The notes under the pieces: model-generated
Told to the model about the DNA's origin: nothing
The model's database searches: none
The model's input: only the letters and a program-made list of their open reading frames with translations
Translations under genes and position numbers: made by a program
NCBI GenBank assembly: GCA_036675275.1
Contig: JAKFFG010000023.1
Coordinates: forward strand, 62,001 to 126,000
Length of the DNA: 64,000 nt
From: Pollutimonas sp036675275
GTDB lineage: Bacteria; Pseudomonadota; Gammaproteobacteria; Burkholderiales; Burkholderiaceae_B
Direction of reading: 5' to 3'
In this document: piece by piece, positions 51,231 through 60,161 of the stretch
How the letters are laid out: every line of letters begins with the position of its first letter
Position numbering within the stretch: position 1 is the first letter of the stretch

Positions 51231-51233
51231 GCC

Positions 51234-53009
51234 GTGGCTGCTGTCAAAAATTCCTTACCGCGCCGCCAGTTTGATGTGGTGGTTGTAGGCGCCGGCGGAG
51301 CCGGTATGCGTTGCTCCTTGCAACTGGCGCAGGCCGGCTTGTCCGTCGCAGTCCTGTCCAAAGTGTTCCCGACGCGTTCGCATACTGTAGCTGCCCAGGG
51401 CGGCGTCAGTGCTTCGCTGGGCAACATGAGCGAAGACAACTGGTACTGGCATATGTACGATACCGTCAAGGGTTCCGACTGGCTCGGCGACCAGGACGCT
51501 ATCGAGTTCATGTGCCGCGAAGCGCCCAATGCCGTCTACGAACTCGAACACTTCGGCATGCCCTTCGACCGCAATCCCGATGGCACGATTTATCAGCGGC
51601 CTTTTGGCGGCCATACCGCCAACTTCGGCGAGAAGCCCGTGCAACGCGCCTGTGCGGCCGCCGATCGCACCGGGCACGCCATGCTGCATACGCTTTATCA
51701 GCGCAACGTGGCCGCTCGCACACAATTCTTTGTCGAGTGGATGGCTCTTGATCTCCTGCGCAACGATGCAGGCGATGTGCTGGGCGTCACGGCCCTGGAA
51801 ATGGAAACCGGCGAAATCTACGTGCTCGAAGCCAAGCAGACCGTGCTGGCCACTGGCGGCGCGGGCCGTATCTGGGCTGCTTCGACCAACGCTTTCATCA
51901 ATACGGGCGACGGACTGGGCATGGCGGCGCGTGCCGGCTTCCCCTTGCAGGACATGGAATTCTGGCAATTCCATCCTACCGGCGTGGCCGGCGCCGGCGT
52001 GCTGATCACCGAAGGTGTGCGCGGCGAAGGCGGCATACTGTTGAACAAAGACGGCGAGCGCTTCATGGAGCGCTATGCTCCAACGCTCAAGGACCTGGCC
52101 CCGCGCGACTTCGTTTCGCGTTCCATGGACCAGGAAATCAAGGAAGGCCGGGGTTGCGGAGACGGCAGCTATGTTGTTCTCAAGCTCGATCACCTGGGCG
52201 CTGAAACCATACAGAAGCGCTTGCCCTCGATCCGTGAAATCGCCATCAAGTTTGCCAACGTAGACCCCATCAAGGACCCCATTCCCGTGGTGCCTACCAT
52301 CCATTATCAAATGGGCGGTATCCCCACCAATATCTATGGTCAGGTGGTCAGCGTGGCCAACGGCGAAACCACGGCGGTCAACGGCCTCTACGCCATCGGC
52401 GAATGCGCGGCCACATCGGTGCACGGCGCCAATCGCCTCGGTACCAATTCCTTGCTGGACCTTATCGTGTTCGGGCGCTCGGCGGGCAACCATATTGTCG
52501 CGTCGCATCCGGAACGCCAGCGTGCGCATCAGTCCATACCCGAGTCCACTATCGATTTCTCGCTCGATCGCGTGAATAAGCTTGAATCGCGCACCGATGG
52601 TCAGAAGACGCAAGACGTCGGCAACGCCATTCGCGTCGCCATGCAGCATCACTGCGGCGTGTTCCGCACGCTCGACCTGCTGAACAAGGGCGTCGACGCC
52701 ATCGATAGCCTGGTTCCCCAGGTAGACAGCCTCTACTTCAAAGACAAGTCCAAGGTGTTCAATACCGCGCGCATTGAAGCGCTCGAGGTGACCAACATGA
52801 TCGAAGTGGCGCGTGCCACCACGAAGTCGGCCGCCAATCGTACTGAAAGCCGCGGCGCGCACGCTCTGAACGATCATCCAGAGCGCGACGATGAAAACTG
52901 GTTGCGCCATACAATGTGGTTCTCGGAAGGCAGCCGTCTCGACTACAAGCCGGTGCAAATGAAGCCGCTTACCGTAGACAGCTTCCCGCCAAAATCGCGG
53001 ACCTTCTAA
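51234..53009 (+). CDS. sdhA: succinate dehydrogenase flavoprotein subunit
   Basis: Catalytic subunit of complex II, 591 residues. FDVVVVGAGGAGMRCSLQLAQAG binds FAD, SHTVAAQGGVSASLGN contains the FAD-linked His, and HPTGVAGAGVLITEGVRGEGGILLN and the C-terminal HTMWFSEGSRLDYKPVQMKPL are standard. The start is a GTG at 51234 with GGAG upstream, 3 bp after sdhD. Its FAD attachment needs SdhE, encoded downstream. Confidence 0.96.
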   Translation: MAAVKNSLPRRQFDVVVVGAGGAGMRCSLQLAQAGLSVAVLSKVFPTRSHTVAAQGGVSASLGNMSEDNWYWHMYDTVKGSDWLGDQDAIEFMCREAPNAVYELEHFGMPFDRNPDGTIYQRPFGGHTANFGEKPVQRACAAADRTGHAMLHTLYQRNVAARTQFFVEWMALDLLRNDAGDVLGVTALEMETGEIYVLEAKQTVLATGGAGRIWAASTNAFINTGDGLGMAARAGFPLQDMEFWQFHPTGVAGAGVLITEGVRGEGGILLNKDGERFMERYAPTLKDLAPRDFVSRSMDQEIKEGRGCGDGSYVVLKLDHLGAETIQKRLPSIREIAIKFANVDPIKDPIPVVPTIHYQMGGIPTNIYGQVVSVANGETTAVNGLYAIGECAATSVHGANRLGTNSLLDLIVFGRSAGNHIVASHPERQRAHQSIPESTIDFSLDRVNKLESRTDGQKTQDVGNAIRVAMQHHCGVFRTLDLLNKGVDAIDSLVPQVDSLYFKDKSKVFNTARIEALEVTNMIEVARATTKSAANRTESRGAHALNDHPERDDENWLRHTMWFSEGSRLDYKPVQMKPLTVDSFPPKSRTF

Positions 53010-53022
53010 GCAGGATATCGAA

Positions 53023-53739
53023 ATGAGTCAAAAACGTACCGTCAAGTTTGAAATATACCGCTACGATCCGGACAAGGACGAGCGGCCTTACATGCAAAAG
53101 CTCGAGGTCGAGCTGCAGCCTACCGACAAAATGTTGCTGGACGCCATCATCCGCATCAAGAGCGATGTCGACGACAGTCTCGCCATACGCCGTTCGTGCC
53201 GCGAAGGCGTGTGCGGTTCCGACGCAATGAACATCAACGGCAAGAATGGGCTGGCGTGCACGACCAACCTGCGCGAGCTCAAAGAACCCATCGTTCTCAA
53301 GCCTTTGCCGGGCCTGCCGGTGGTGCGCGACCTCATCGTCGACATGACGCACTTCTTCAACCAATATCATTCGATCAAGCCTTTCCTGATCAACGACCAG
53401 CCGCCGCCCGAGAAAGAACGCCTGCAGACTCCGGAAGCGCGCGACGAACTCAACGGCCTGTACGAATGCATCTTATGCGCCTGCTGTTCCACCGCATGTC
53501 CGTCGTTCTGGTGGAATCCCGACAAGTTCGTCGGTCCGGCCGGCTTGCTGCAGGCTTACCGCTTTATTGTGGACAGCCGCGACGAAGCCACGGGCGAGCG
53601 TCTCGACAATCTGGAAGATCCATACCGTCTGTTCCGCTGCCACACCATCATGAACTGTGCCGACGTCTGTCCCAAGGGCCTGAATCCATCGGCTGCTATC
53701 GGCAAGATCAAGGAACTTCTGGTTCGACGCACTATATAA
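53023..53739 (+). CDS. sdhB: succinate dehydrogenase iron-sulfur subunit
   Basis: 238 residues. The cysteine clusters are complete: SCREGVCGSDAMNINGKNGLAC for 2Fe-2S, CILCACCSTACPSFWWN for 4Fe-4S, and CHTIMNCADVCPKGLNP for 3Fe-4S. It follows sdhA by 13 bp, with AGGA before the ATG. Confidence 0.96.
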   Translation: MSQKRTVKFEIYRYDPDKDERPYMQKLEVELQPTDKMLLDAIIRIKSDVDDSLAIRRSCREGVCGSDAMNINGKNGLACTTNLRELKEPIVLKPLPGLPVVRDLIVDMTHFFNQYHSIKPFLINDQPPPEKERLQTPEARDELNGLYECILCACCSTACPSFWWNPDKFVGPAGLLQAYRFIVDSRDEATGERLDNLEDPYRLFRCHTIMNCADVCPKGLNPSAAIGKIKELLVRRTI

Positions 53740-53754
53740 AGGTTTGGATCATTG

Positions 53755-54015
53755 ATGAGAAAGTTGTCAGAACTGGAGCGTGCCCGCCTCAGGTGGCGCG
53801 CTCGACGGGGCTTGTTGGAAAATGACCTGATCATCACTCGATTTTTAGATCAATACGAAACAGAACTGACCGACACCGACGTGTCTGCCCTGACCCTGCT
53901 GTTCGAGATGGATGACAACGAATTGCTTGATGTATTGCTTGGCCGGGAAAAGCTGGATGGGGTGTATGACACACCCGATATCCAGCGTCTGGTTGCGCAA
54001 ATGCAAAAGCTCTAA
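53755..54015 (+). CDS. sdhE: FAD assembly factor SdhE
   Basis: Promotes covalent flavinylation of SdhA. 86 residues, normal for the family. The conserved RGLLEND (RGxxE motif) lies in RLRWRARRGLLENDLIITRFLD, followed by the acidic DDNELLDVLLGR block. A TTG directly before the ATG could also serve as start. It is located between sdhB and gltA in the operon, 15 bp after sdhB. Confidence 0.93.
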   Translation: MRKLSELERARLRWRARRGLLENDLIITRFLDQYETELTDTDVSALTLLFEMDDNELLDVLLGREKLDGVYDTPDIQRLVAQMQKL

Positions 54016-54033
54016 TTTTTAAGGAAAAATGTG

Positions 54034-55341
54034 ATGCAATTGTCAGATAACAAAGCCACGCTATCGTTTTCCGATGGCAGTGCGCCGATTGAATTCCCGG
54101 TGTACCAAGGTACGGTCGGTCCCGACGTAATCGATATCCGCAAGCTGTACGGTCAGACCGGCATGTTCACCTACGATCCGGGATTTCTGTCGACGGCATC
54201 CTGCGAATCCGGCATTACCTATATCGATGGCGACAAAGGTCAGCTGTTGTACCGCGGCTACCCCATCGACCAACTTGCCGAAAACTGCGATTTCCTCGAT
54301 ATCTGCTATCTGATCCTGAACGGCGATCTGCCCAACGGCACTGAAAAGACTGATTTCGATTCGCTGGTTACCCATCACACGATGGTCAACGAGCAGTTGC
54401 ATTTCTTCCTGCGCGGCTTCCGCCGCGACGCCCATCCCATGGCGGTATTGACCGGCCTGGTGGGTGCACTGTCGGCGTTCTATCACGACTCCACCGACAT
54501 CACCAATCCGCATCATCGCCATGTGTCGGCCATTCGCCTTATCGCGAAAATGCCCACGCTGGTGGCCATGGCGTACAAGTATTCCCAGGGTCAGCCTTTC
54601 ATCTACCCGCAAAACGATCTGTCCTACACGGGCAATTTCCTGCGCATGATGTTCGCCACGCCTTGCGAAGAATACAAAGTCAATGATGTAGTCGAACGCG
54701 CGCTGGACCGCATCTTCATTCTGCATGCCGACCACGAGCAGAACGCATCCACCTCCACGGTTCGTCTTTGCGGTTCGTCGGGCACCAATCCCTTCGCGGC
54801 CATAGCGGCCGGTGTAGGTTGCCTGTGGGGCCCGGCTCATGGCGGCGCCAACGAAGCATGCCTGCAAATGCTTGAAGAACTCCAGGCCAATGGCGGTGTC
54901 GCCAAGGTCGGCGAGTTCATGGAAAAGGTCAAGGACAAGAACTCGGGCGTCCGCCTGATGGGCTTCGGCCACCGTGTCTATAAGAACTACGACCCGCGCG
55001 CCAAGCTCATGCAGGAAACCTGCAAAGAAGTGCTTGCAGCACTGGGCCTGGAAAACGATCCCTTGTTCAAGCTGGCCATGGAGCTCGAACGCATTGCTCT
55101 GGAAGACCCGTATTTCGTCGAGCGCAAGCTCTACCCGAACGTCGACTTCTACTCGGGCATCGTTCAGCGCGCCATTGGTATTCCAACTTCCCTGTTCACC
55201 GCCATCTTCGCATTGGCGCGTACAGTAGGCTGGATTGCCCAATGGAGCGAAATGTTGTCGGATCCCGATTACAAAATCGGCCGTCCTCGTCAGTTGTACA
55301 CGGGTTCAGTACCACGCGACATTCCCGCCAGCCGCAAGTAG
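54034..55341 (+). CDS. gltA: citrate synthase
   Basis: Condenses acetyl-CoA with oxaloacetate. 435 residues, hexameric Gram-negative type. Key blocks: HADHEQNASTSTVRLCGSSGTNPFAAIAAGVGCLWGPAHGGANEACL and RLMGFGHRVYKNYDPRAKLM (catalytic His), with DFYSGIVQRAIGIP near the end. AAGGA lies 8 bases before the ATG; a GTG directly before it is an alternative. It is the last gene of the sdh operon and is followed by a strong terminator. Confidence 0.97.
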   Translation: MQLSDNKATLSFSDGSAPIEFPVYQGTVGPDVIDIRKLYGQTGMFTYDPGFLSTASCESGITYIDGDKGQLLYRGYPIDQLAENCDFLDICYLILNGDLPNGTEKTDFDSLVTHHTMVNEQLHFFLRGFRRDAHPMAVLTGLVGALSAFYHDSTDITNPHHRHVSAIRLIAKMPTLVAMAYKYSQGQPFIYPQNDLSYTGNFLRMMFATPCEEYKVNDVVERALDRIFILHADHEQNASTSTVRLCGSSGTNPFAAIAAGVGCLWGPAHGGANEACLQMLEELQANGGVAKVGEFMEKVKDKNSGVRLMGFGHRVYKNYDPRAKLMQETCKEVLAALGLENDPLFKLAMELERIALEDPYFVERKLYPNVDFYSGIVQRAIGIPTSLFTAIFALARTVGWIAQWSEMLSDPDYKIGRPRQLYTGSVPRDIPASRK

Positions 55342-55359
55342 CAGGCTGAATCGCGAAGG

Positions 55360-55394
55360 GCGCCTTGCATGGCTTATGCAAGGCGCTTTTTTTT
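55360..55394 (+). terminator. rho-independent terminator of sdhCDAB-sdhE-gltA
   Basis: GCGCCTTGCAT and ATGCAAGGCGC form an 11-bp perfect stem with a 5-base loop, followed by eight T, 18 bp after the gltA stop. Confidence 0.93.
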
Positions 55395-55461
55395 CGCCCG
55401 CGGCCGTGCGCGGGAGGACCACCCGCCCGGCTGTCCGGCGTACATCCGGAATAACACTGTG

Positions 55462-55490
55462 TTGTCTTGTGGACGGGTCGCCCATATACT
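55462..55490 (+). promoter_or_regulatory. sigma70-type promoter of the FAH-family gene
   Basis: TTGTCT, 17 bp, TATACT, ending 31 bp before the start codon at 55522 and after the gltA terminator. The -10 matches five of six consensus bases and the -35 four. Confidence 0.6.
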
Positions 55491-55521
55491 GCGGTGGTAA
55501 CCAACTCAGGGAACTGCACGC

Positions 55522-56394
55522 ATGCGATTCGCTACCTATCTTTTTAATGGACAGCATTGTGTAGGCGTCGTTTCCAGCGATGGGCAGTCCGTGCAACGCC
55601 TAAATCTCGGGCCCGACGATGCCCGGCGCGGCGTCCTGGCGCTGGTCGAACTGGCATCGGCAGGGCAGGACCTGGCCCATCTCTCCCGCGGCGAGCCCGT
55701 CGCCATGAGCGGCATAAGCCTGCTCGCACCTATTCCGCTACCACGGCGCAACATTTTTTGTGTGGGCCGCAACTACCATGCGCACGCCAAAGAATTGTCG
55801 GGCTCCGTGTTCAAGGCCAGCAATACCGACACCACGGCCTGGCCCATCGTCTTCACCAAAGTGCCCGAGTGCGTCGTGGGCCCAGGCGACGACGTGACTT
55901 TGCCAGCGAATGTATCCAGCCAGATCGACTACGAAGCCGAACTCGCCGTCGTCATCGGCACAGAAGGCAAGAATATTTCCAGGCAAAGTGCGCTGGATCA
56001 TATCTTCGGCTACACCATCGTCAACGATGTCACCGCGCGCGACGTCCAGATGCGTCATCAACAGTGGGATCTGGGCAAATCGTTTGACACCTTTTGCCCC
56101 ATGGGCCCATGGGTCGTCACGGCCGACGAACTCGACGGCACCGATACGCGAGTGCGTTGCTGGGTAAACGGCGAGTTACGCCAGGACGCCAGCACACGCG
56201 ACTTCATTTTCGATCTTCCCGCGCTTATTGAAACCTGCTCGCGCGGCATCACGCTTTTTCCAGGCGACATTATTGCCACAGGCACTCCGGCCGGTGTCGG
56301 CATGGGCTTGAATCCACCGCAGTATCTCAAATCCAAAGACACGGTCCGCATCGAAATCGACGGTCTGGGCAGCATCGAAAACCGCTTCGTCTGA
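55522..56394 (+). CDS. fumarylacetoacetate hydrolase-family protein
   Basis: 290 residues of the FAH superfamily (YcgM-like hydrolases, decarboxylases and tautomerases of beta-keto acids). After a variable N-terminal 70 residues, NIFCVGRNYHAHAKELS begins the catalytic fold. DYEAELAVVIG supplies the metal-binding acidic residues, and FGYTIVNDVTARDVQ and GDIIATGTPAGVGMG complete it. It lies 32 bp before a Bug protein and probably forms an operon with it; oxaloacetate decarboxylation or tautomerisation is possible given the TCA neighbourhood, but the substrate is not known. Confidence 0.88.
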   Translation: MRFATYLFNGQHCVGVVSSDGQSVQRLNLGPDDARRGVLALVELASAGQDLAHLSRGEPVAMSGISLLAPIPLPRRNIFCVGRNYHAHAKELSGSVFKASNTDTTAWPIVFTKVPECVVGPGDDVTLPANVSSQIDYEAELAVVIGTEGKNISRQSALDHIFGYTIVNDVTARDVQMRHQQWDLGKSFDTFCPMGPWVVTADELDGTDTRVRCWVNGELRQDASTRDFIFDLPALIETCSRGITLFPGDIIATGTPAGVGMGLNPPQYLKSKDTVRIEIDGLGSIENRFV

Positions 56395-56426
56395 TTGCGG
56401 GGCGGTCCTTCACCAAGGAGGCAGCG

Positions 56427-57398
56427 ATGAAAAGCACGATACCCACAAAGTTCATCACGGCGGCCGCCGCGCTGCTTGCAGCCGGCGCGGTCATGGCAAA
56501 GTACCCCGACCGACCCATTACCATGATCGTGCCTTTCCCGCCGGGAGGCGTTACCGATACGGTGGCGCGTCCCATTGCCGACGCTCTGGGCAAAGACCTG
56601 GGTCAATCTGTTGTGGTGGAGAACAAGGCGGGCGCCGGCGGCGCCATAGGCGCCGGTGCAGCGGCCAAGGCAAAGCCCGACGGCTACACCATCATGCTGA
56701 TGCTGTCGTCCATTTCCATCCTGCCCGAGGCCGATCGCATACTGGGCCGCGAGCCGGCTTACGATACCAGTGATTTCAAGGCCATTGCGCGCATTACCGC
56801 AGACCCGACGGTATTGGTCGTGCGTGCGGATGCGCCCTGGAAGACGGCGAAGGATTTCATCGAATACGCCCGCCAGTCGCCAGGCAAAATCGACTATGGC
56901 AGTTCAGGCATTTATGGTTCTATGCATGTGCCCATGGCAATGCTGACAAACGCCACAGACACCAAGATGACGCACGTACCCTACACTGGGGCGGGGCCCG
57001 CCGTGGCGGCGTTGCTGGGCGGGCAGGTCGATGCGATTTCCACAGGGCCTTCCAGCATACTCCAGCATATCAAGGCCGGTACTGTGCGGCCCCTGGCGCA
57101 CTGGGGCGACAAGCCCCTGGCAACCCTGCCCGATGTGCCCAGCCTGGAATCCCTGGGCTATGACGCGAAGTTTGTGCAATGGTCCGGCATTTTTGTGCCG
57201 GCCGACGTGCCGCAAGAGGTCCTCGATACGCTACGCGCAAGCGCGAGCCGGGTCGCCAACGACCCGGACGTCAAGGCCAAGGTGCTTGCCGCCGGCAGCC
57301 CCATCGAATATCTCGATGCGCCTGAGTTTCAGGCTTATTGGGATGCCGACGACAAAGTGCTTCGCAAAGCCGTGCAGGAAATCGGCAAAGTGGAATGA
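56427..57398 (+). CDS. Bug/TctC-family periplasmic binding protein
   Basis: 323 residues. Signal peptide ends near AGAVMAK, then YPDRPITMIVPFPPGGVTDTVARPIADALGKDLGQSVVVENKAGAGGAIGAGAAAKAKPDGYT, the family hallmark, and HVPYTGAGPAVAALLGGQVDAI. AAGGAGG lies before the ATG. There are no membrane components nearby. The pairing with an FAH-type enzyme suggests a keto- or dicarboxylic acid ligand. Confidence 0.92.
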   Translation: MKSTIPTKFITAAAALLAAGAVMAKYPDRPITMIVPFPPGGVTDTVARPIADALGKDLGQSVVVENKAGAGGAIGAGAAAKAKPDGYTIMLMLSSISILPEADRILGREPAYDTSDFKAIARITADPTVLVVRADAPWKTAKDFIEYARQSPGKIDYGSSGIYGSMHVPMAMLTNATDTKMTHVPYTGAGPAVAALLGGQVDAISTGPSSILQHIKAGTVRPLAHWGDKPLATLPDVPSLESLGYDAKFVQWSGIFVPADVPQEVLDTLRASASRVANDPDVKAKVLAAGSPIEYLDAPEFQAYWDADDKVLRKAVQEIGKVE

Positions 57399-57409
57399 TC
57401 CGGCATGAA

Positions 57410-57448
57410 ATGTCCCGCATGAAATGCCTGGCATTCCATGCGGGACAT
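57410..57448. repeat. long hairpin after the Bug gene
   Basis: Arms of 18 bases with one mismatch around a 3-base loop, 12 bp beyond the Bug stop. There is no T run on either strand. It lies in the 112-bp convergent gap before maeB and probably acts with the next hairpin to end or protect both messages. Confidence 0.55.
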
Positions 57449-57475
57449 CGACTGCCTTGCGTGAAATGACCACGC

Positions 57476-57510
57476 ATGCATTGCCCGGCGTGCTCTGCCG
57501 GGCAATGCAT
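57476..57510. terminator. hairpin at the 3' end of maeB
   Basis: ATGCATTGCCCGGC and GCCGGGCAATGCAT form a 14-bp perfect stem with a 7-base loop, immediately after the maeB stop on the minus strand. The plus strand continues TTTAC, and there is no T run on the minus strand, so it is a non-canonical terminator or stabilising structure. Confidence 0.55.
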
Positions 57511-59808
57511 TTACAGCTCGACCTGGCCGGCCTCTTGTTGGGCATCGACCACGGCCAGCGCCGTCATGTTGACGATACGGCGCACTGTGGAGCTGGTCGT
57601 GAGTATATGCACCGGGCGTGCCGCGCCCAATAGCACCGGTCCCATGGCAACCCCGTTGCTGCCGGTCATCTTCAGCATGTTGTAGGTGATATTGCCGGTA
57701 TCCAGATTGGGCATGATGAGCAAATTGGCGGGGCCCTTCAGCGTCGAGTCGGGAAAGGCCTTGAGCCTGATCTTTTCCGACAGCGCCGAGTCGGCATGCA
57801 TTTCGCCATCGACTTCCAGTGTGGGCGCGCGCTCCGAAATAAGTTGGCGGGCCTCGGCCATTTTGCGCGACGATTCCGTGGACCGGCTGCCAAAGTTGGA
57901 ATGCGACAACAAGGCGACTTTCGGGATGACGCCAAAACGCAAGATCTCGTCGGCAGCCTGTATCGTCATGTCGGCGATCTGTTGCGCGCTGGGATTTTCA
58001 TTCACATGGGTATCGCAAATAAACAGCGTCTGCGAGGGCAGCATCAGCACATTCATGGCGGCAAATGTCTCGGCGCCCGGCTTCAGGCCTATGACTTCCT
58101 GCACGTACTTCAGCTGATTGTCGAACCGGCTGGCGACGCCGCAAATCATTGCATCCGCATCGCCGCGCTGCAGCAGCATGACCGCGATCAGCGAATTGTG
58201 CTTGCGCACCATGGCCTTGGCGATATCGGGCGTCACGCCGTCGCGGCCCTTCAGCTTGTAATAGGCCGACCATGTCTCATTGAAACGTTCGTCATCTTCA
58301 GGATTCACTATTTCGACGTCGCGGCCCACTTCCAGGCGCAAGCCGTATTTCTTGAGGCGCATCTCGATAACCGAGGGCCGGCCCACCAGTATGGGATGGG
58401 CGAATTTTTCGTCGACCACGGTCTGCGCCGCACGCAATACCCGTTCGTCTTCACCGTCGGCATAGATGACACGCTTGGGCGCGCTCTTGGCCTGCATGAA
58501 CAGAGGCCGCATCAGCTGGCCGGTGTGGTACACCAGGCTCATCAGTTTTTGCCGGTACGCTTCCAGGTCTTCGATAGGGCGCCTGGCGACTCCGGAAGCC
58601 ATGGCGGCCTCGGCGACCGCCGGAGCGATCTTGACGATAAGCCGTGGATCGAATGGCTTGGGAATAATGTAATCGGGGCCGAAAGCCAGTTCCTGTCCGG
58701 CATAGGCGGTTGCGACCTCATCGTTCTGCTCGGCTTCGGCCAGTTCGGCAATGGCCTTGACGCAAGCCAGCTTCATTTCTTCGTTGATGACGGTGGCGCC
58801 TACGTCCAGCGCACCGCGGAAGATGAACGGGAAGCACAATACATTGTTGACCTGGTTCGGGTAGTCGGAGCGTCCGGTCGCGATGATGCAGTCCGGGCGG
58901 GCCGCCTTGGCGACTTCGGGCCGGATCTCGGGCTCGGGATTAGCGAGCGCCAGAATGAGCGGGCTGGGCGCCATGGTCTTTACCATGTCCGCCGTCAGTA
59001 CTCCCGGAGCCGAACAGCCGAGGAATACATCGGCGTCAACGCAGGCATCGGCAAGGCTGCGGGCGTCGGTGTCCTGGGCATAGCGGGCCTTGTTGGGCTC
59101 CATGTTCTGTTCGCGGCCGTTCCAGATCACGCCGCGCGAATCCACGACGTAGATGTTGGAACGCTGTATGCCCAGATGCACGAGAAGGTTCAGGCAGGCA
59201 ATGGCCGCCGCACCGGCGCCCGAGCACACCAGCTTGACTTCTTCGATCTTCTTGTTGACTACTTTGAGTCCATTGATGATGGCGGCCGACGAGATAATGG
59301 CCGTGCCATGCTGGTCGTCGTGGAAGACCGGAATCTTCATGCGTTCGCGAAGCTTCTTCTCGATATAGAAGCATTCGGGCGCCTTGATGTCTTCGAGGTT
59401 GACGCCGCCCAGCGTAGGCTCCAGCGCGGCAATAATATCGACCAGCTTGTCGGGATCGGTTTCATCGAGCTCGATGTCGAATACGTCGATGCCGGCAAAT
59501 TTGCGGAACAGACAACCTTTGCCTTCCATGACTGGTTTGGCGGCCAGCGGGCCAATGTTGCCCAGCCCGAGTACCGCTGTCCCATTGGTGATGACGCCGA
59601 CAAGATTCGAGCGCGACGTGTACTTGGCGGCAGCGTCTTCGCCCTGGGCGTGAATATTCATGCAGGCGAATGCGACGCCGGGAGAATACGCCAGCGACAG
59701 ATCGTCCTGGTTGGCAAGCGGCTTGGTGGGCATGACGGAAATCTTGCCGGGAGACGGATAGGCGTGGTAGTCCAGGGCAAGTTTTTCAAGGTCGGAATTA
59801 GCGTCCAT
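57511..59808 (-). CDS. maeB: NADP-dependent malic enzyme with phosphotransacetylase-like domain
   Basis: Decarboxylates malate to pyruvate with reduction of NADP. 765 residues. The N-terminal malic domain (to about 420) has DDLSLAYSPGVAFAC, VGVITNGTAVLGLGNIGPLAAKPVMEGK, IPVFHDDQHGTAIISSAA and LVCSGAGAAAIACLNLL. The C-terminal third is phosphate acetyltransferase-like (KRVIYADGEDERVLRAAQ, GVASRFDNQLKYVQEVIG, NLDTGNITYNMLKM) and is usually regulatory. The ATG at 59808 has AGGAG 9 bases upstream, and the frame is open much further without coding character. Transcribed divergently from odhA. Confidence 0.95.
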   Translation of the reverse strand: MDANSDLEKLALDYHAYPSPGKISVMPTKPLANQDDLSLAYSPGVAFACMNIHAQGEDAAAKYTSRSNLVGVITNGTAVLGLGNIGPLAAKPVMEGKGCLFRKFAGIDVFDIELDETDPDKLVDIIAALEPTLGGVNLEDIKAPECFYIEKKLRERMKIPVFHDDQHGTAIISSAAIINGLKVVNKKIEEVKLVCSGAGAAAIACLNLLVHLGIQRSNIYVVDSRGVIWNGREQNMEPNKARYAQDTDARSLADACVDADVFLGCSAPGVLTADMVKTMAPSPLILALANPEPEIRPEVAKAARPDCIIATGRSDYPNQVNNVLCFPFIFRGALDVGATVINEEMKLACVKAIAELAEAEQNDEVATAYAGQELAFGPDYIIPKPFDPRLIVKIAPAVAEAAMASGVARRPIEDLEAYRQKLMSLVYHTGQLMRPLFMQAKSAPKRVIYADGEDERVLRAAQTVVDEKFAHPILVGRPSVIEMRLKKYGLRLEVGRDVEIVNPEDDERFNETWSAYYKLKGRDGVTPDIAKAMVRKHNSLIAVMLLQRGDADAMICGVASRFDNQLKYVQEVIGLKPGAETFAAMNVLMLPSQTLFICDTHVNENPSAQQIADMTIQAADEILRFGVIPKVALLSHSNFGSRSTESSRKMAEARQLISERAPTLEVDGEMHADSALSEKIRLKAFPDSTLKGPANLLIMPNLDTGNITYNMLKMTGSNGVAMGPVLLGAARPVHILTTSSTVRRIVNMTALAVVDAQQEAGQVEL

Positions 59809-60161
59809 TTGATGGAACTCCTGAGTCGCGAAGAGATTGAACGAAAACCCACAAGTGTAGTGCCATCGTGGATCCATTGGGTGATGGAATTGCAATTGCG
59901 CGATACGCAAAAAATGTGCCGGTTCAGGCCTTAAAAAGACCAAGGTGTTTGTTAATGCCAACGCTTTATGGCTTTTGCCTGGCATTTCCCCAGCTCAGGG
60001 TTGTCCCTCTCTGGCTGGAAGGTATACTAGCAAGAATACGGCTTATCAAGGCGTCGTACGTTGCCTTCTGCCCCGCTATCCGCTAACCGGTCTGGCCGTG
60101 TCGCGGAAGGTTGTTCCCTGCATCATAACGAGTGAGACACTCGGATAGGTGAAGCGCATTT
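59809..60161. other. intergenic region between maeB and odhA
   Basis: 353 bp without a gene. It holds the divergent promoters of maeB and odhA. I see no palindrome matching the operators found elsewhere in the window, and no RNA gene. The best promoter is listed separately. Confidence 0.7.
60001..60028 (+). promoter_or_regulatory. sigma70-type promoter of odhA
   Basis: TTGTCC, 16 bp, TATACT. The -10 matches five of six consensus bases and the -35 four. It would give a leader of about 125 bases before the odhA start at 60162. Confidence 0.6.

Noticed and set aside
51255..52958. Long minus-strand open frame over sdhA
   Set aside because: Shadow of the sdhA coding frame; no family resemblance.
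57796..59934. Long plus-strand open frame over maeB (about 712 codons)
   Set aside because: It is antisense to a clear malic enzyme, with no ribosome-binding site and no recognisable protein motif.
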